DNA of 13,414 bases from Brumimicrobium sp965659845 (GTDB lineage Bacteria; Bacteroidota; Bacteroidia; Flavobacteriales_D; Crocinitomicaceae). Under the pieces are notes generated by a model. It ran no database searches, was not told where the DNA came from, and saw only the letters and a list, made by a program, of their open reading frames with translations. This document shows, piece after piece, positions 1-7,272 of this stretch (positions are counted from its first letter, which is position 1; each line of letters starts with the position of its first letter). Position numbers and translations under genes: made by a program. Location of the stretch: positions 1 through 13,414 of the forward strand of contig CBFHXS010000073.1 of the NCBI GenBank assembly GCA_965659845.1, read 5' to 3'.

Positions 1-70
1 CGTTCATTATTTCATTGTTTAACTAACAAATATCGTTAAAATTACTGGAAAATAATAGAATTATCAGACG

Positions 71-1228
71 ATGCTTAAGTATTCACAATTGAGTTTTTGG
101 GAAAAAGACAGTTATTTCAATGACCTTGATGTACTTATCGTTGGCGCAGGAATAGTTGGATACAGCGCAGCAATCGAGATTAAAGAGTTATACCCAAAGA
201 AGAAAGTATTAATTATCGAACGCGGCTATTTACCTACAGGTGCGAGCACAAAGAATGCTGGATTCACTTGTTTTGGTAGTGGTTCAGAAATACTTGAGGA
301 CCTGCAATCACAAACAGAAGAGGAAGTAATTAACTTAGTTAAAAAAAGATATGAAGGCTTAGAGATTCTCCTAAAAAGATGTGGAAAAGAGGTGATCAAT
401 TATAAAGCTACCGGTTCAATAGAACTATTTACAGCTTCCGAAAATGACAAGCTTACTTTTGATAAAGTACTGAACAACCAAGCAGCACTTAACCGTATTG
501 TTGAAGAAGCAACAGGCATTAAAAAAAATTACGCCGAAACAACAAATACTTTTGGTTTTAAAAACATTTTTAAACTGATTAAAAATAAGGGTGAAGGTCA
601 AATAGACACTGGTAAAATGATGCTCCGACTTCATCAAATAGCAATTTCCCAAGGTGTTCTTACACTTTTCGGAACTCGATTTAAAGGATATGAGTCATTT
701 TCAGATAATCTTGTCAAGATCAATACAGACAAAGGTTCTTTTTTGACAAAGCAATTAATTTTTGCCACGAATGGATTATCCAAATCGCTACTTCCCGAAC
801 TAAATGTACAGCCAGCAAGAGCTCAAGTGATTATTACAAAGCCTTTAAAGAACACCTTCACAGGAACTTTTCACTATGATAAAGGTTATTATTATTTCAG
901 AAACGTCGGAAATAGAATATTAATCGGAGGTGGAAGAAACTTAGCTTTTGAAGAAGAAAACACATCTAAGTTCAGCAATACAAGCCTGATTACTAATGAA
1001 TTGAAACGACTATTATATGACGTAATTTTACCAAATACTTCATTCAGTATTGAACAAGAATGGTCTGGAATAATGGGGGTCGGTCCTAATCGAAATCCAA
1101 TTGTCAAATATTTGAACGAAGATAACACAGTAATGGTGGCTATACGACTCGGTGGCATGGGAGTCGCTTTAGGAAGTACAATCGGTAAGGATATTGCGCA
1201 TCTTTACAAAAATCGAAAAGTTAAATAA
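71..1228 (+). CDS. FAD-dependent oxidoreductase, DAO (D-amino acid oxidase/glycine oxidase-like) family
   Basis: This is probably a soluble flavoenzyme that oxidises an amine or amino acid; the substrate cannot be read from sequence. Near the N-terminus is a Rossmann dinucleotide-binding motif, IVGAGIVG (about residues 23-30), followed by an acidic residue at the end of the second strand (E50) that would bind the FAD ribose. Next comes a TGAST-KNAGF stretch (about 56-65), typical of DAO-family FAD contacts. A second FAD-contacting segment (QLIFATNG) lies mid-protein, and a glycine-rich LGGMGVALGS stretch lies near the C-terminus, as in PF01266. The length, 385 aa, is normal for the family. 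The start at 71 leaves about 20 residues before the Rossmann strand, which I recall as usual for Bacteroidota homologues. The next gene (ComB-like) follows after 34 bp with its own promoter-like element. No anomalies were seen. The family call is firm; the substrate is unknown. Confidence 0.9.
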   Translation: MLKYSQLSFWEKDSYFNDLDVLIVGAGIVGYSAAIEIKELYPKKKVLIIERGYLPTGASTKNAGFTCFGSGSEILEDLQSQTEEEVINLVKKRYEGLEILLKRCGKEVINYKATGSIELFTASENDKLTFDKVLNNQAALNRIVEEATGIKKNYAETTNTFGFKNIFKLIKNKGEGQIDTGKMMLRLHQIAISQGVLTLFGTRFKGYESFSDNLVKINTDKGSFLTKQLIFATNGLSKSLLPELNVQPARAQVIITKPLKNTFTGTFHYDKGYYYFRNVGNRILIGGGRNLAFEEENTSKFSNTSLITNELKRLLYDVILPNTSFSIEQEWSGIMGVGPNRNPIVKYLNEDNTVMVAIRLGGMGVALGSTIGKDIAHLYKNRKVK

Positions 1229-1250
1229 TACATCGTAAAAAGTTTATTAC

Positions 1251-1258
1251 TATCTTCG
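1251..1258 (+). promoter_or_regulatory. Bacteroidota-type -7 promoter element before the comB-like gene
   Basis: TATCTTCG matches TAnnTTTG with one T-to-C change. It ends only four bases before the ATG at 1263, so transcription would start at or beside the start codon and give a leaderless message. No convincing TTG -33 element is visible. The same octamer recurs upstream of the E1 gene at 10230. Confidence 0.5.
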
Positions 1259-1262
1259 CCGT

Positions 1263-1985
1263 ATGGAGAAAAAACTTGTTGAAGTCTGCTTTACACCTGA
1301 TGACTACGAATACTTTAAAGGTCGATTTGAGATCGTTGTTGTTATTGATGTGTTGCGTGCTACTTCAGCAATTTGTTCCGCTATCGACAATGGAGTTTCC
1401 AGCGTGATCCCAGTCTCAACTTTAGAAGAAGCTAGAGAGCTTCAGTCAAAAGGCTTTCTTGCTGGTGCAGAACGACAAGGGAAGATCGTTGAAGGATTTG
1501 ACTTTGGAAATTCTCCATACAGCTATATGGATCCAAAATTAAAGGGTAAGGATATCGTTCTTTCAACAACGAATGGAACAAGAGCTATCAATATTGCCAA
1601 AGATGCATCAATAGTTGTCATAGGAAGTTTAATCAACCTAGAAACACTTGTAAATTGGTTAAAAAAACAAGATAAAAATGTTCTTTGTTTATGTTCTGGG
1701 TGGAAAGACAACTTCAACTTAGAAGACACTATTTGTGGCGGAGCAATTGCTGACGAGCTTATTGCTTCAGGCCAATTCACTTCGAATGAGGATTCCTCTG
1801 TTGCTGCAAAGTATCTTTATCATTCTTCAAGTCATAATTACTTTGGGTTCCTCAAGTCTAGCTCTCACAGAAGAAGGCTGAAAAAATTAAATTTAAACGA
1901 AGACATTAAATATTGTTTAACCCCAAATCAAGTGGAGGTTATTCCCATTTTACAGAAAGATAAAATAGTCCCTCTGGACTACTAA
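1263..1985 (+). CDS. comB: ComB-family 2-phosphosulfolactate phosphatase-like protein
   Basis: The ComB family (PF04029) in methanogens is a Mg-dependent acid phosphatase that hydrolyses 2-phosphosulfolactate to sulfolactate on the coenzyme M pathway. Seen here are the family blocks VVIDVLRATS (about 26-35), an AGAER...GFDFGNSP block (about 67-85), STTNGTRA (about 101-108) and CSGWKDNFNLEDTICGG (about 144-160). The 240 aa length is normal, and the protein is cytosolic with no signal peptide. Bacteria of this phylum do not make coenzyme M, so the true substrate is open; sulfolactate or sulfonate metabolism, for example toward sulfonolipid precursors, is only a guess. No ComA or ComC partner lies in the window. 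The ATG at 1263 is the only good start, and it sits immediately after a promoter-like motif. The family call is firm and the physiological role is unknown. Confidence 0.9.
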   Translation: MEKKLVEVCFTPDDYEYFKGRFEIVVVIDVLRATSAICSAIDNGVSSVIPVSTLEEARELQSKGFLAGAERQGKIVEGFDFGNSPYSYMDPKLKGKDIVLSTTNGTRAINIAKDASIVVIGSLINLETLVNWLKKQDKNVLCLCSGWKDNFNLEDTICGGAIADELIASGQFTSNEDSSVAAKYLYHSSSHNYFGFLKSSSHRRRLKKLNLNEDIKYCLTPNQVEVIPILQKDKIVPLDY

Positions 1986-1996
1986 TTCTGTTTCGT

Positions 1997-2004
1997 TATT
2001 TTTG
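1997..2004 (+). promoter_or_regulatory. -7 promoter element before the secreted nuclease gene
   Basis: TATTTTTG is an exact match to the Bacteroidota TAnnTTTG element. It lies about 36 bp before the ATG at 2041, implying a leader of about 30 nt. The expected -33 TTG is not clear. Confidence 0.5.
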
Positions 2005-2040
2005 TAATGATATTTACGCTAGTATCGCGAAACAATTAAT

Positions 2041-3969
2041 ATGCGGATTTCTTTAATATTTATTTTCCTCTGTTTTTTTTCCTTTTCAGCCATTAGTGCG
2101 AAAAAGGATACTAGTTCCCTAGAATGGATTAAAGTCTATTTTAACTCTAAAGCAGATCATTCGGTAATGTTAGATAGTAATGAATCTAATGATGAATGGG
2201 ATATGATTGGAGTTCTAGTCGACCAGATTAATGCTGCTAAATATAGCGTAGACTTGGCAGTTTACGACTTGCAACATATGAGGGTAGGCATGGCATTAGC
2301 TAGTGCTAGCAGGAGAGGAGTGAGAGTTCGAATTGTAACTGATGTTATTCATCGTAATCACGCCCCTCGATTTACAAATCCAATGTGGGATACGTTAAGA
2401 AAGGCAGGTATACCAAATATGGATGACAGCGGTACGATATATTGGCCGGATGGAAGAATAGAGAAACTAGATGAAAGACTACCCAACTCTGGAGCCAATA
2501 TGCATCATAAGTTTGCCGTTATAGATGCTCTAAGTGAAGACCCAAATGATGATTATGTATGGACAGGTACAATGAACACAACCTACACTGGAGCTTGGAA
2601 CACCAATGCTACACTACTAATTAAAGACAGTGGTGTTGCTGGAGCTTATTTTGAGGAGTTTGAACAAATGTGGGGTAGTGATGACGCTACTCCTAATAAC
2701 AGGAGAGCTAGATTTCACAAAGACAAAGAAAATGTTTCGGAGAACATTCATTTTGTGAATAAAACGAAGGTTGAAGTATACTTTGGCCCTATGGATAGAA
2801 GCGGATACAAACCAAGTATTTCCGACAGAGTAACAGAATTGGTAAATGATTACGCTAAACACGATGCGCATTTCCTGGCATTTGCGATAAGCCCAAACAT
2901 ACCGATTAGCCAGTCACTTGTTCAACGCTCAGGAAGAGGTGAAATAACATTAGAAGGTATTATAGACCCAAATTTTTATGCGAAATATAGAAACAACAAT
3001 CAAATATGGGCAAAACCTGAAATGGCGTTTGGAAATCGATTAGTCCTTCCAGCTAAAGAGGTAAGAAAGCTACATGCAAAAACGATCATCATTGATGTTA
3101 ATTACCCATACCCTGAAAAACATGAAGCACTTACTATCACAGGTTCATATAATTTTTCAGCAAATGCAGAAAAAGCAAATGATGAAAACATATTGATGAT
3201 CTATGACAACAAGATTGCGAATCTCTTTTATCAAGACTTCATGGGTGTTATGAGCAGAGCAAAGGGCGAGTCAAATCATCGCTATCCTACAATTGACACA
3301 TCCGCTTGGTATGATCGTTTCCGTGTAAAGGAAGGTGATAAAATAGAAGTAGAACTAGAGACGAATGTGTATTACCCCGTAGAACTGCTTGGTGTAGACG
3401 CTCCTAGAAGGTGGGCGGGACATGAAGATACAACTTACTATTATTCAAGAAAATCGAAGGAATTTTTAGACTCTATATTAGATGGAACGGAACTAAAACT
3501 TGCAGGAGGAAGAGGAGTTCCGAGACATAAGTATGGTAGTCACAAGGCTTACGTTATTGCTAAGAAAGACGATCGAATCTTTCATGTTAACGCAGAAATG
3601 ATTAGTTCAGGAAATGCTAGATATTCCACTTATTATTTTCAGCCCCAAGATAGCAGCTTAGTTTTTCAAATTGAAGAAAAGAGTGCGAAAGAAAATAGTC
3701 TAGGAATGTGGAAAGAACCAAGTAAAGTAGGGACAAAAGTTATCAGCAGTGATGCAGAACTGCGTAAAACCATATTCCCATTGAATATTAATAAAGCCAC
3801 GCTAAAAGAACTTCAATTCCTTCCTACTGTTGGGCCAGGACGAGCTCAAACTATTATTGATTATAGAATTGATAACGGACCTTTTGAATCCTTATCACAG
3901 CTAGATGACATTCCGGGAATAGGACCCGCTACTTTAAAAAAGTTAGCTCCTTTGATTATTTTCGAATAG
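2041..3969 (+). CDS. Secreted PLD-family nuclease fused to an SNase-like domain and a ComEA-type helix-hairpin-helix
   Basis: This is a 642 aa exported protein likely to act on DNA outside the cytoplasm. Residues 1-20 form a signal peptide (hydrophobic core, cleavage after AISA). Residues of about 30-410 hold two phospholipase-D/nuclease halves: HKD motif 1 is H155-x-K157-x4-D162, followed by a GTxN element, and HKD motif 2 is H345-x-K347-x4-D352, followed by GSYNFSANAE. Both have all three key residues, so phosphodiesterase activity is expected. Residues of about 425-570 resemble a staphylococcal nuclease (thermonuclease) fold: EGD, LLGVDAP, KYG, AYVIA and a closing SLGMW. By alignment by eye its catalytic Arg/Glu/Arg positions are Glu448, Arg456 and Ser500, so it is probably inactive. 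Residues of about 579-642 form a ComEA-like helix-hairpin-helix pair (LNINKAT, VGPGRA, PGIGPATLKKL) expected to bind DNA. Roles in extracellular DNA degradation or uptake are inferred. The gene appears monocistronic. Confidence 0.85.
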   Translation: MRISLIFIFLCFFSFSAISAKKDTSSLEWIKVYFNSKADHSVMLDSNESNDEWDMIGVLVDQINAAKYSVDLAVYDLQHMRVGMALASASRRGVRVRIVTDVIHRNHAPRFTNPMWDTLRKAGIPNMDDSGTIYWPDGRIEKLDERLPNSGANMHHKFAVIDALSEDPNDDYVWTGTMNTTYTGAWNTNATLLIKDSGVAGAYFEEFEQMWGSDDATPNNRRARFHKDKENVSENIHFVNKTKVEVYFGPMDRSGYKPSISDRVTELVNDYAKHDAHFLAFAISPNIPISQSLVQRSGRGEITLEGIIDPNFYAKYRNNNQIWAKPEMAFGNRLVLPAKEVRKLHAKTIIIDVNYPYPEKHEALTITGSYNFSANAEKANDENILMIYDNKIANLFYQDFMGVMSRAKGESNHRYPTIDTSAWYDRFRVKEGDKIEVELETNVYYPVELLGVDAPRRWAGHEDTTYYYSRKSKEFLDSILDGTELKLAGGRGVPRHKYGSHKAYVIAKKDDRIFHVNAEMISSGNARYSTYYFQPQDSSLVFQIEEKSAKENSLGMWKEPSKVGTKVISSDAELRKTIFPLNINKATLKELQFLPTVGPGRAQTIIDYRIDNGPFESLSQLDDIPGIGPATLKKLAPLIIFE

Positions 3970-4020
3970 CTAGAGACTATTAATAAATGTTATAAAACAG
4001 AAGTGACAGACTATTTTTAA

Positions 4021-4028
4021 TATTTTCG
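4021..4028 (+). promoter_or_regulatory. -7 promoter element before the ABC exporter operon
   Basis: TATTTTCG is a TAnnTTCG variant of the Bacteroidota -7 element, 20 bp before the ATG at 4049. The predicted transcript would start near 4033. No clear -33 element was found. Confidence 0.4.
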
Positions 4029-4048
4029 TCACCAAATAATATGCATTC

Positions 4049-4822
4049 ATGATTGAAGTAAGCGGTATTTCCAAGACCTTTGAGTTATCAAAACAACAAA
4101 GAAAAGAGAACAACACCTCTGACCGAACTGCAATTGCAGTAGACGACATTAGCTTTAAATGCGAAAAGGGGAGAATATTTTCCTTACTTGGACCGAATGG
4201 TGCAGGTAAAACGACTACCCTCAGAATGTTGGCAGGTATCCTCTCTCCTACTTCAGGCTCAATCCTTATCAATAATTACGATATTCAGAAAGAACCTGCG
4301 GAAGCGAAAAAACATACAGGGTTTCTTACTGGGTCAACTGGTTTATATGAGCGCTTGACTCCTAATGAGATTATTCAATATTTTGGAAGACTCTATGGGG
4401 TTCATGATGAACTCATTGATGAGAGAAAGGAATCTTTGTATAAACTTCTAGATATGCATGACTTCCAGAATAAACGAATCGGAAGATTAAGCACAGGGAT
4501 GAAACAAAAAGTCTCTATTTGTAGAACTATGATTCACGATCCAGAAGTTGTAATATTTGACGAGCCTACGAGTGGTTTAGATGTAATTACTGCGGAAAAC
4601 ATCATCGCATTAATTAAGGATTGTAAAGCAAAAGAGAAAACTGTTATCTTTTCATCTCATATTATGAGTGAAGTCGATTTGCTTTGTGATGACCTCGCAA
4701 TTATCCACAAAGGAAAAATGATCTTTAATGATACAATGCAGTCTTACCGAGATCAAATGGTTGAAGAAAACTTAACAGCAGAATTCATACGTATTATAAA
4801 CGAAGCCAAAGCACAGTCATGA
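4049..4822 (+). CDS. natA: ABC transporter ATP-binding protein, NatA-like
   Basis: This is the cytoplasmic ATPase subunit that powers the adjacent NatB-like permease. In Bacillus, NatAB exports Na+; whether this one does is not proven. All nucleotide-binding motifs are intact: Walker A GPNGAGKTT (48-56), signature LSTGM (147-151, the NatA-type variant of LSGGQ), Walker B VVIFDE (167-172) with the D-loop SGLD, and the switch His in SSHIMSE (H204). The segment FLTGSTGLYERLTPNE (about 92-107) is typical of NatA. The 257 aa length is slightly more than the usual 240-250, because of a polar insert (about 14-27, KSKQQRKENNTSD-like, charged) between the first two strands. The start at 4049 gives the expected IEVSGISKTF opening. 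The stop overlaps the permease start in ATGA, so the two are translationally coupled. The family call is firm; the gene symbol is by homology only. Confidence 0.88.
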   Translation: MIEVSGISKTFELSKQQRKENNTSDRTAIAVDDISFKCEKGRIFSLLGPNGAGKTTTLRMLAGILSPTSGSILINNYDIQKEPAEAKKHTGFLTGSTGLYERLTPNEIIQYFGRLYGVHDELIDERKESLYKLLDMHDFQNKRIGRLSTGMKQKVSICRTMIHDPEVVIFDEPTSGLDVITAENIIALIKDCKAKEKTVIFSSHIMSEVDLLCDDLAIIHKGKMIFNDTMQSYRDQMVEENLTAEFIRIINEAKAQS

Positions 4823-6012
4823 TATTTACAATATTTAAAAAAGAAATAAAGGATACTCTTCGAGACAGAAGAACCATCATTGCAATGATAGTCATTCCTA
4901 TTCTAGTATTCCCTTTGATTCTTGGACTCGTTACTCAGGTTTCTAGTAGTTTCGAGAAAGAACAAAAAGAAGAGACTTTGAATATTGCTTTAATTAGCGA
5001 TAATACGAGTAATACCTTCACCTTGGCTTTAGATGCTATTCCAGACAGTCTAGGCCCTAAAAAGTTAATCTTTCGTGATGACACTTTAGGGCTGCGTAAA
5101 TTGATTGATGATGATTCAATTCAAGTTGCGATTAATATCCCGGTTAATTATGATAAAAAAATGGATGCTGGAGAGTCTGTACCGATCGAAATAATGTTGA
5201 AAGAAACAAACATCGGGTACAAGTCAAGAATTAAAAACTACATAGAAATAATTGAGAACGAAAATCTCGACGCCCGTTTGACAAAATTAAAAATTGTCAA
5301 AGAGACACTCAATCCAATAGATGAAAAGTATACGAACCTTTCTTCAAGTAAAGAGATGATCGGTAAGATAGCAGGAGGATTTCTACCTTATTTGTTTATT
5401 ATTTTCGGCTTTATCGGCTGCCTCTACCCTGCCATAGATTTATTCACAGGAGAGAAAGAACGCAAAACACTCGAGACTCTTCTAACAACACCTGTTGTAA
5501 GATGGAAGATACTAGTTGGTAAAATGATGGTCGTGGTTGTCTCTGGAATAGCCGCTGCATCTTTTGCTTTGCTCGGGCTATATCTTACACTGAATGTTTT
5601 TGAGCTTGTTCCAAATGCTGAGATAATGGGAATTGTGAATAGCATTTTAAGCGTTCCGTTTATTCTTTCGCTTTACATCCTGTTGATACCATTAACGGTA
5701 TTCTTTGCTGGAGTCATGATCCCTATCACAATTTCTGCAAAGTCTTTTAAAGAAGCCCAGAGTATTTTAACACCAGTAAACTTCATAATCATCTTACCTG
5801 CAATGATTGGTTTCATCCCAGGGATCGAGTTAGATTTAGCGACTGCATTCATCCCGATTGTAAATATTGTTTTAGCCACGAAAGAACTGGTAGCTGGAAC
5901 CTTAAGTGTTGGATTAATGAGTCTTGTTTTCGCAGTGATGTTTCTATGTGCAACTTTCGCTGTGTTGCTTTCATACAAACGGTTTGAAAAAGAGAGTAAC
6001 GTGATCTCTTAG
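4819..6012 (+). CDS. natB: ABC-2 type permease, NatB-like (Na+ or multidrug-type exporter)
   Basis: This is the inner-membrane partner of the preceding ATPase. The 397 aa show the NatB/ABC-2 layout: a short cytoplasmic N-terminus with KKEIKDTLRDRRT (an elbow-like amphipathic start, about 7-19), TM1 (about 20-40), a large soluble extracytoplasmic domain (about 45-180), then a cluster of hydrophobic spans at about 187-208, 231-257, 275-302, 320-336, 341-356 and 365-385. The loop after the second span has GEKERKTLETLLTTPV (about 211-226), the conserved ABC-2 cytoplasmic coupling motif. It starts within the ATGA overlap with the ATPase stop. It converges on the minus-strand glycosyltransferase with only 2 bp between stop codons, and no terminator hairpin fits between them. 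Substrate specificity is unknown; Na+ efflux is the family precedent. Confidence 0.87.
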   Translation: MIFTIFKKEIKDTLRDRRTIIAMIVIPILVFPLILGLVTQVSSSFEKEQKEETLNIALISDNTSNTFTLALDAIPDSLGPKKLIFRDDTLGLRKLIDDDSIQVAINIPVNYDKKMDAGESVPIEIMLKETNIGYKSRIKNYIEIIENENLDARLTKLKIVKETLNPIDEKYTNLSSSKEMIGKIAGGFLPYLFIIFGFIGCLYPAIDLFTGEKERKTLETLLTTPVVRWKILVGKMMVVVVSGIAAASFALLGLYLTLNVFELVPNAEIMGIVNSILSVPFILSLYILLIPLTVFFAGVMIPITISAKSFKEAQSILTPVNFIIILPAMIGFIPGIELDLATAFIPIVNIVLATKELVAGTLSVGLMSLVFAVMFLCATFAVLLSYKRFEKESNVIS

Positions 6013-6014
6013 TC

Positions 6015-7118
6015 TTAATCTTCGGCAAATTGTAGTAACTCATTTGCGAATTGCTCCCAAGAGTAGGTTTTAGATGGAGACAAAGAATCTGAAGGGACGT
6101 TCTGTTCAACAACATTACGTATTGATTTTGCTATTTCCGCAGCTGATATCGAAGCAGTTATCTCACCATCACTGGGATGTAGGATAAACTCTGAAAGACC
6201 ACCTACATTTGTCGCAACTACGGGCTTACCGAAGTGTTTAGCTATAGCAACTATCCCACTTTGAGTCGCTGAGCGATAAGGTAAAGCTACAACCTCCGCC
6301 ATGGAAAAAAAGAGTTTTACATCTTCGTCAGGAATGTATTTCAAATGAAGATGAACACGTTCTTCAAGACCATGAGAATTAATCAATTTTTGATAATGGT
6401 TAAACGATCCGTATACCTCTCCTGCTATTATTAAATTATATTGCTTAGGAAGGTGCGACATAGCTTTGATGAGTAGGTCTAAGCCCTTGTATTCGCGTAT
6501 TAAACCAAAAAATAAAATCTGCTTTTTATCCAAAGGAATTGAAAGTTTCTCTTTCGCTTCAAGTTTATCTACCTTAACACCAAAATGCTCGTAAACTGGA
6601 TGCAGCAATACTTTTGTTTGAATCCCGGGAAATTTAGATTCCAAGTCATTCTTGACCGCATTCGATAAAGCAATACATTTAGTATTTCTTTTAAAAAAAT
6701 AATTGGATAAGCTTCTATCCATTTTACCTTGTTCATGAGGTGTGCCATTATGTACAATTGAAATCACTTTACATTTCTTGTTCATCTTGCCGGCCACATA
6801 TCCTAAAGAAGGCGCCATATAGGGCATCCAATACCCTACAATTAACAGATCAGGCTTGAAATCTTTGATTTTCCTAACTGTCTGAACAAAAGAAGCAGGA
6901 TTCATAGAGTTCAATATCCGCTCGGAAGGTATATGATCAGCATTATCATCTTTTTCCACAAACTGCGTCTTTCCCGGGAACAGAAAAGAAGGATATTGAG
7001 TTGTAAAGTTATAAGCCTTAACATCATGCTCTTTTTCTAAAGCACGAAATAATGCCCCATTGAACTGAGCAATACCCCCACGAAAAGGATAAAAAGTAGA
7101 TAAAAACGCAATTTTCAT
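6015..7118 (-). CDS. GT4-family glycosyltransferase (GT-B fold)
   Basis: This is a cytoplasmic or membrane-peripheral sugar transferase that would use a nucleotide sugar to extend a polysaccharide, glycolipid or glycoprotein; donor and acceptor are unknown. Its 367 aa have the GT-B two-domain layout. The N-terminal domain opens with a strand and the glycine loop FRGGIAQF (12-19). The C-terminal domain contains FFGLIREYKGLDLL (203-216) with the Arg/Lys pair (R208, K211) expected to bind the donor phosphates, and LPYRSATQSG (279-288) followed by GKPVVATNVGGLSE. In classic GT4 enzymes that last region carries an E-x7-E motif; here its first position is replaced by the SATQSG form, which I recall as common in Bacteroidota GT4 proteins. 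There is no signal peptide. It stands alone rather than in a polysaccharide cluster, and it is divergent from the 3-hydroxybutyryl-CoA dehydrogenase gene. Confidence 0.88.
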   Translation of the reverse strand: MKIAFLSTFYPFRGGIAQFNGALFRALEKEHDVKAYNFTTQYPSFLFPGKTQFVEKDDNADHIPSERILNSMNPASFVQTVRKIKDFKPDLLIVGYWMPYMAPSLGYVAGKMNKKCKVISIVHNGTPHEQGKMDRSLSNYFFKRNTKCIALSNAVKNDLESKFPGIQTKVLLHPVYEHFGVKVDKLEAKEKLSIPLDKKQILFFGLIREYKGLDLLIKAMSHLPKQYNLIIAGEVYGSFNHYQKLINSHGLEERVHLHLKYIPDEDVKLFFSMAEVVALPYRSATQSGIVAIAKHFGKPVVATNVGGLSEFILHPSDGEITASISAAEIAKSIRNVVEQNVPSDSLSPSKTYSWEQFANELLQFAED

Positions 7119-7123
7119 GATTT

Positions 7124-7131
7124 CAAAGATA
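7124..7131 (-). promoter_or_regulatory. -7 promoter element for the glycosyltransferase (minus strand)
   Basis: Read on the minus strand this is TATCTTTG, an exact TAnnTTTG match. It ends five bases before the glycosyltransferase ATG at 7118, so transcription would start at about the start codon, giving a leaderless or nearly leaderless mRNA. A T-rich stretch lies at the -33 distance but has no clear TTG. Confidence 0.55.
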
Positions 7132-7161
7132 ATATTTCAGTTCTGTTAAAAAGATTGTTTT

Positions 7162-7188
7162 GTTGTGACATATAAAATGTGTCACAAC
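7162..7188. promoter_or_regulatory. Inverted repeat in the divergent intergenic region, candidate operator
   Basis: The arms GTTGTGACA (7162-7170) and TGTCACAAC (7180-7188) are perfect 9-bp inverted repeats. One mismatch further inward the pairing continues for two bases, leaving an AAA centre. It lies between the divergent glycosyltransferase and 3-hydroxybutyryl-CoA dehydrogenase genes, so a dimeric repressor or activator bound here could affect either. The dyad size suits TetR-family or similar dimeric regulators. The plus strand has five Ts after the right arm, so a bidirectional or antisense terminator role is a weaker alternative; no plus-strand gene lies just upstream to need one. Confidence 0.45.
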
Positions 7189-7272
7189 TTTTTGATCGAA
7201 AAAATTAGAAATTTGACACTTCATTTAATACATAAATGGTAATTTTAAACCTCAAACTAGAAATACACAAAG

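Noticed and set aside
4003..4032. GTGAC...GTCAC inverted repeat around the NatA-like promoter, similar to the TGTGACA dyad at 7162
   Set aside because: Only five bases per arm with a 20-bp spacer; not enough to claim a shared operator.
5849..6115. Minus-strand open frame across the convergent natB/glycosyltransferase junction
   Set aside because: It overlaps both well-supported genes in another frame and has no recognisable protein features; it is a shadow.
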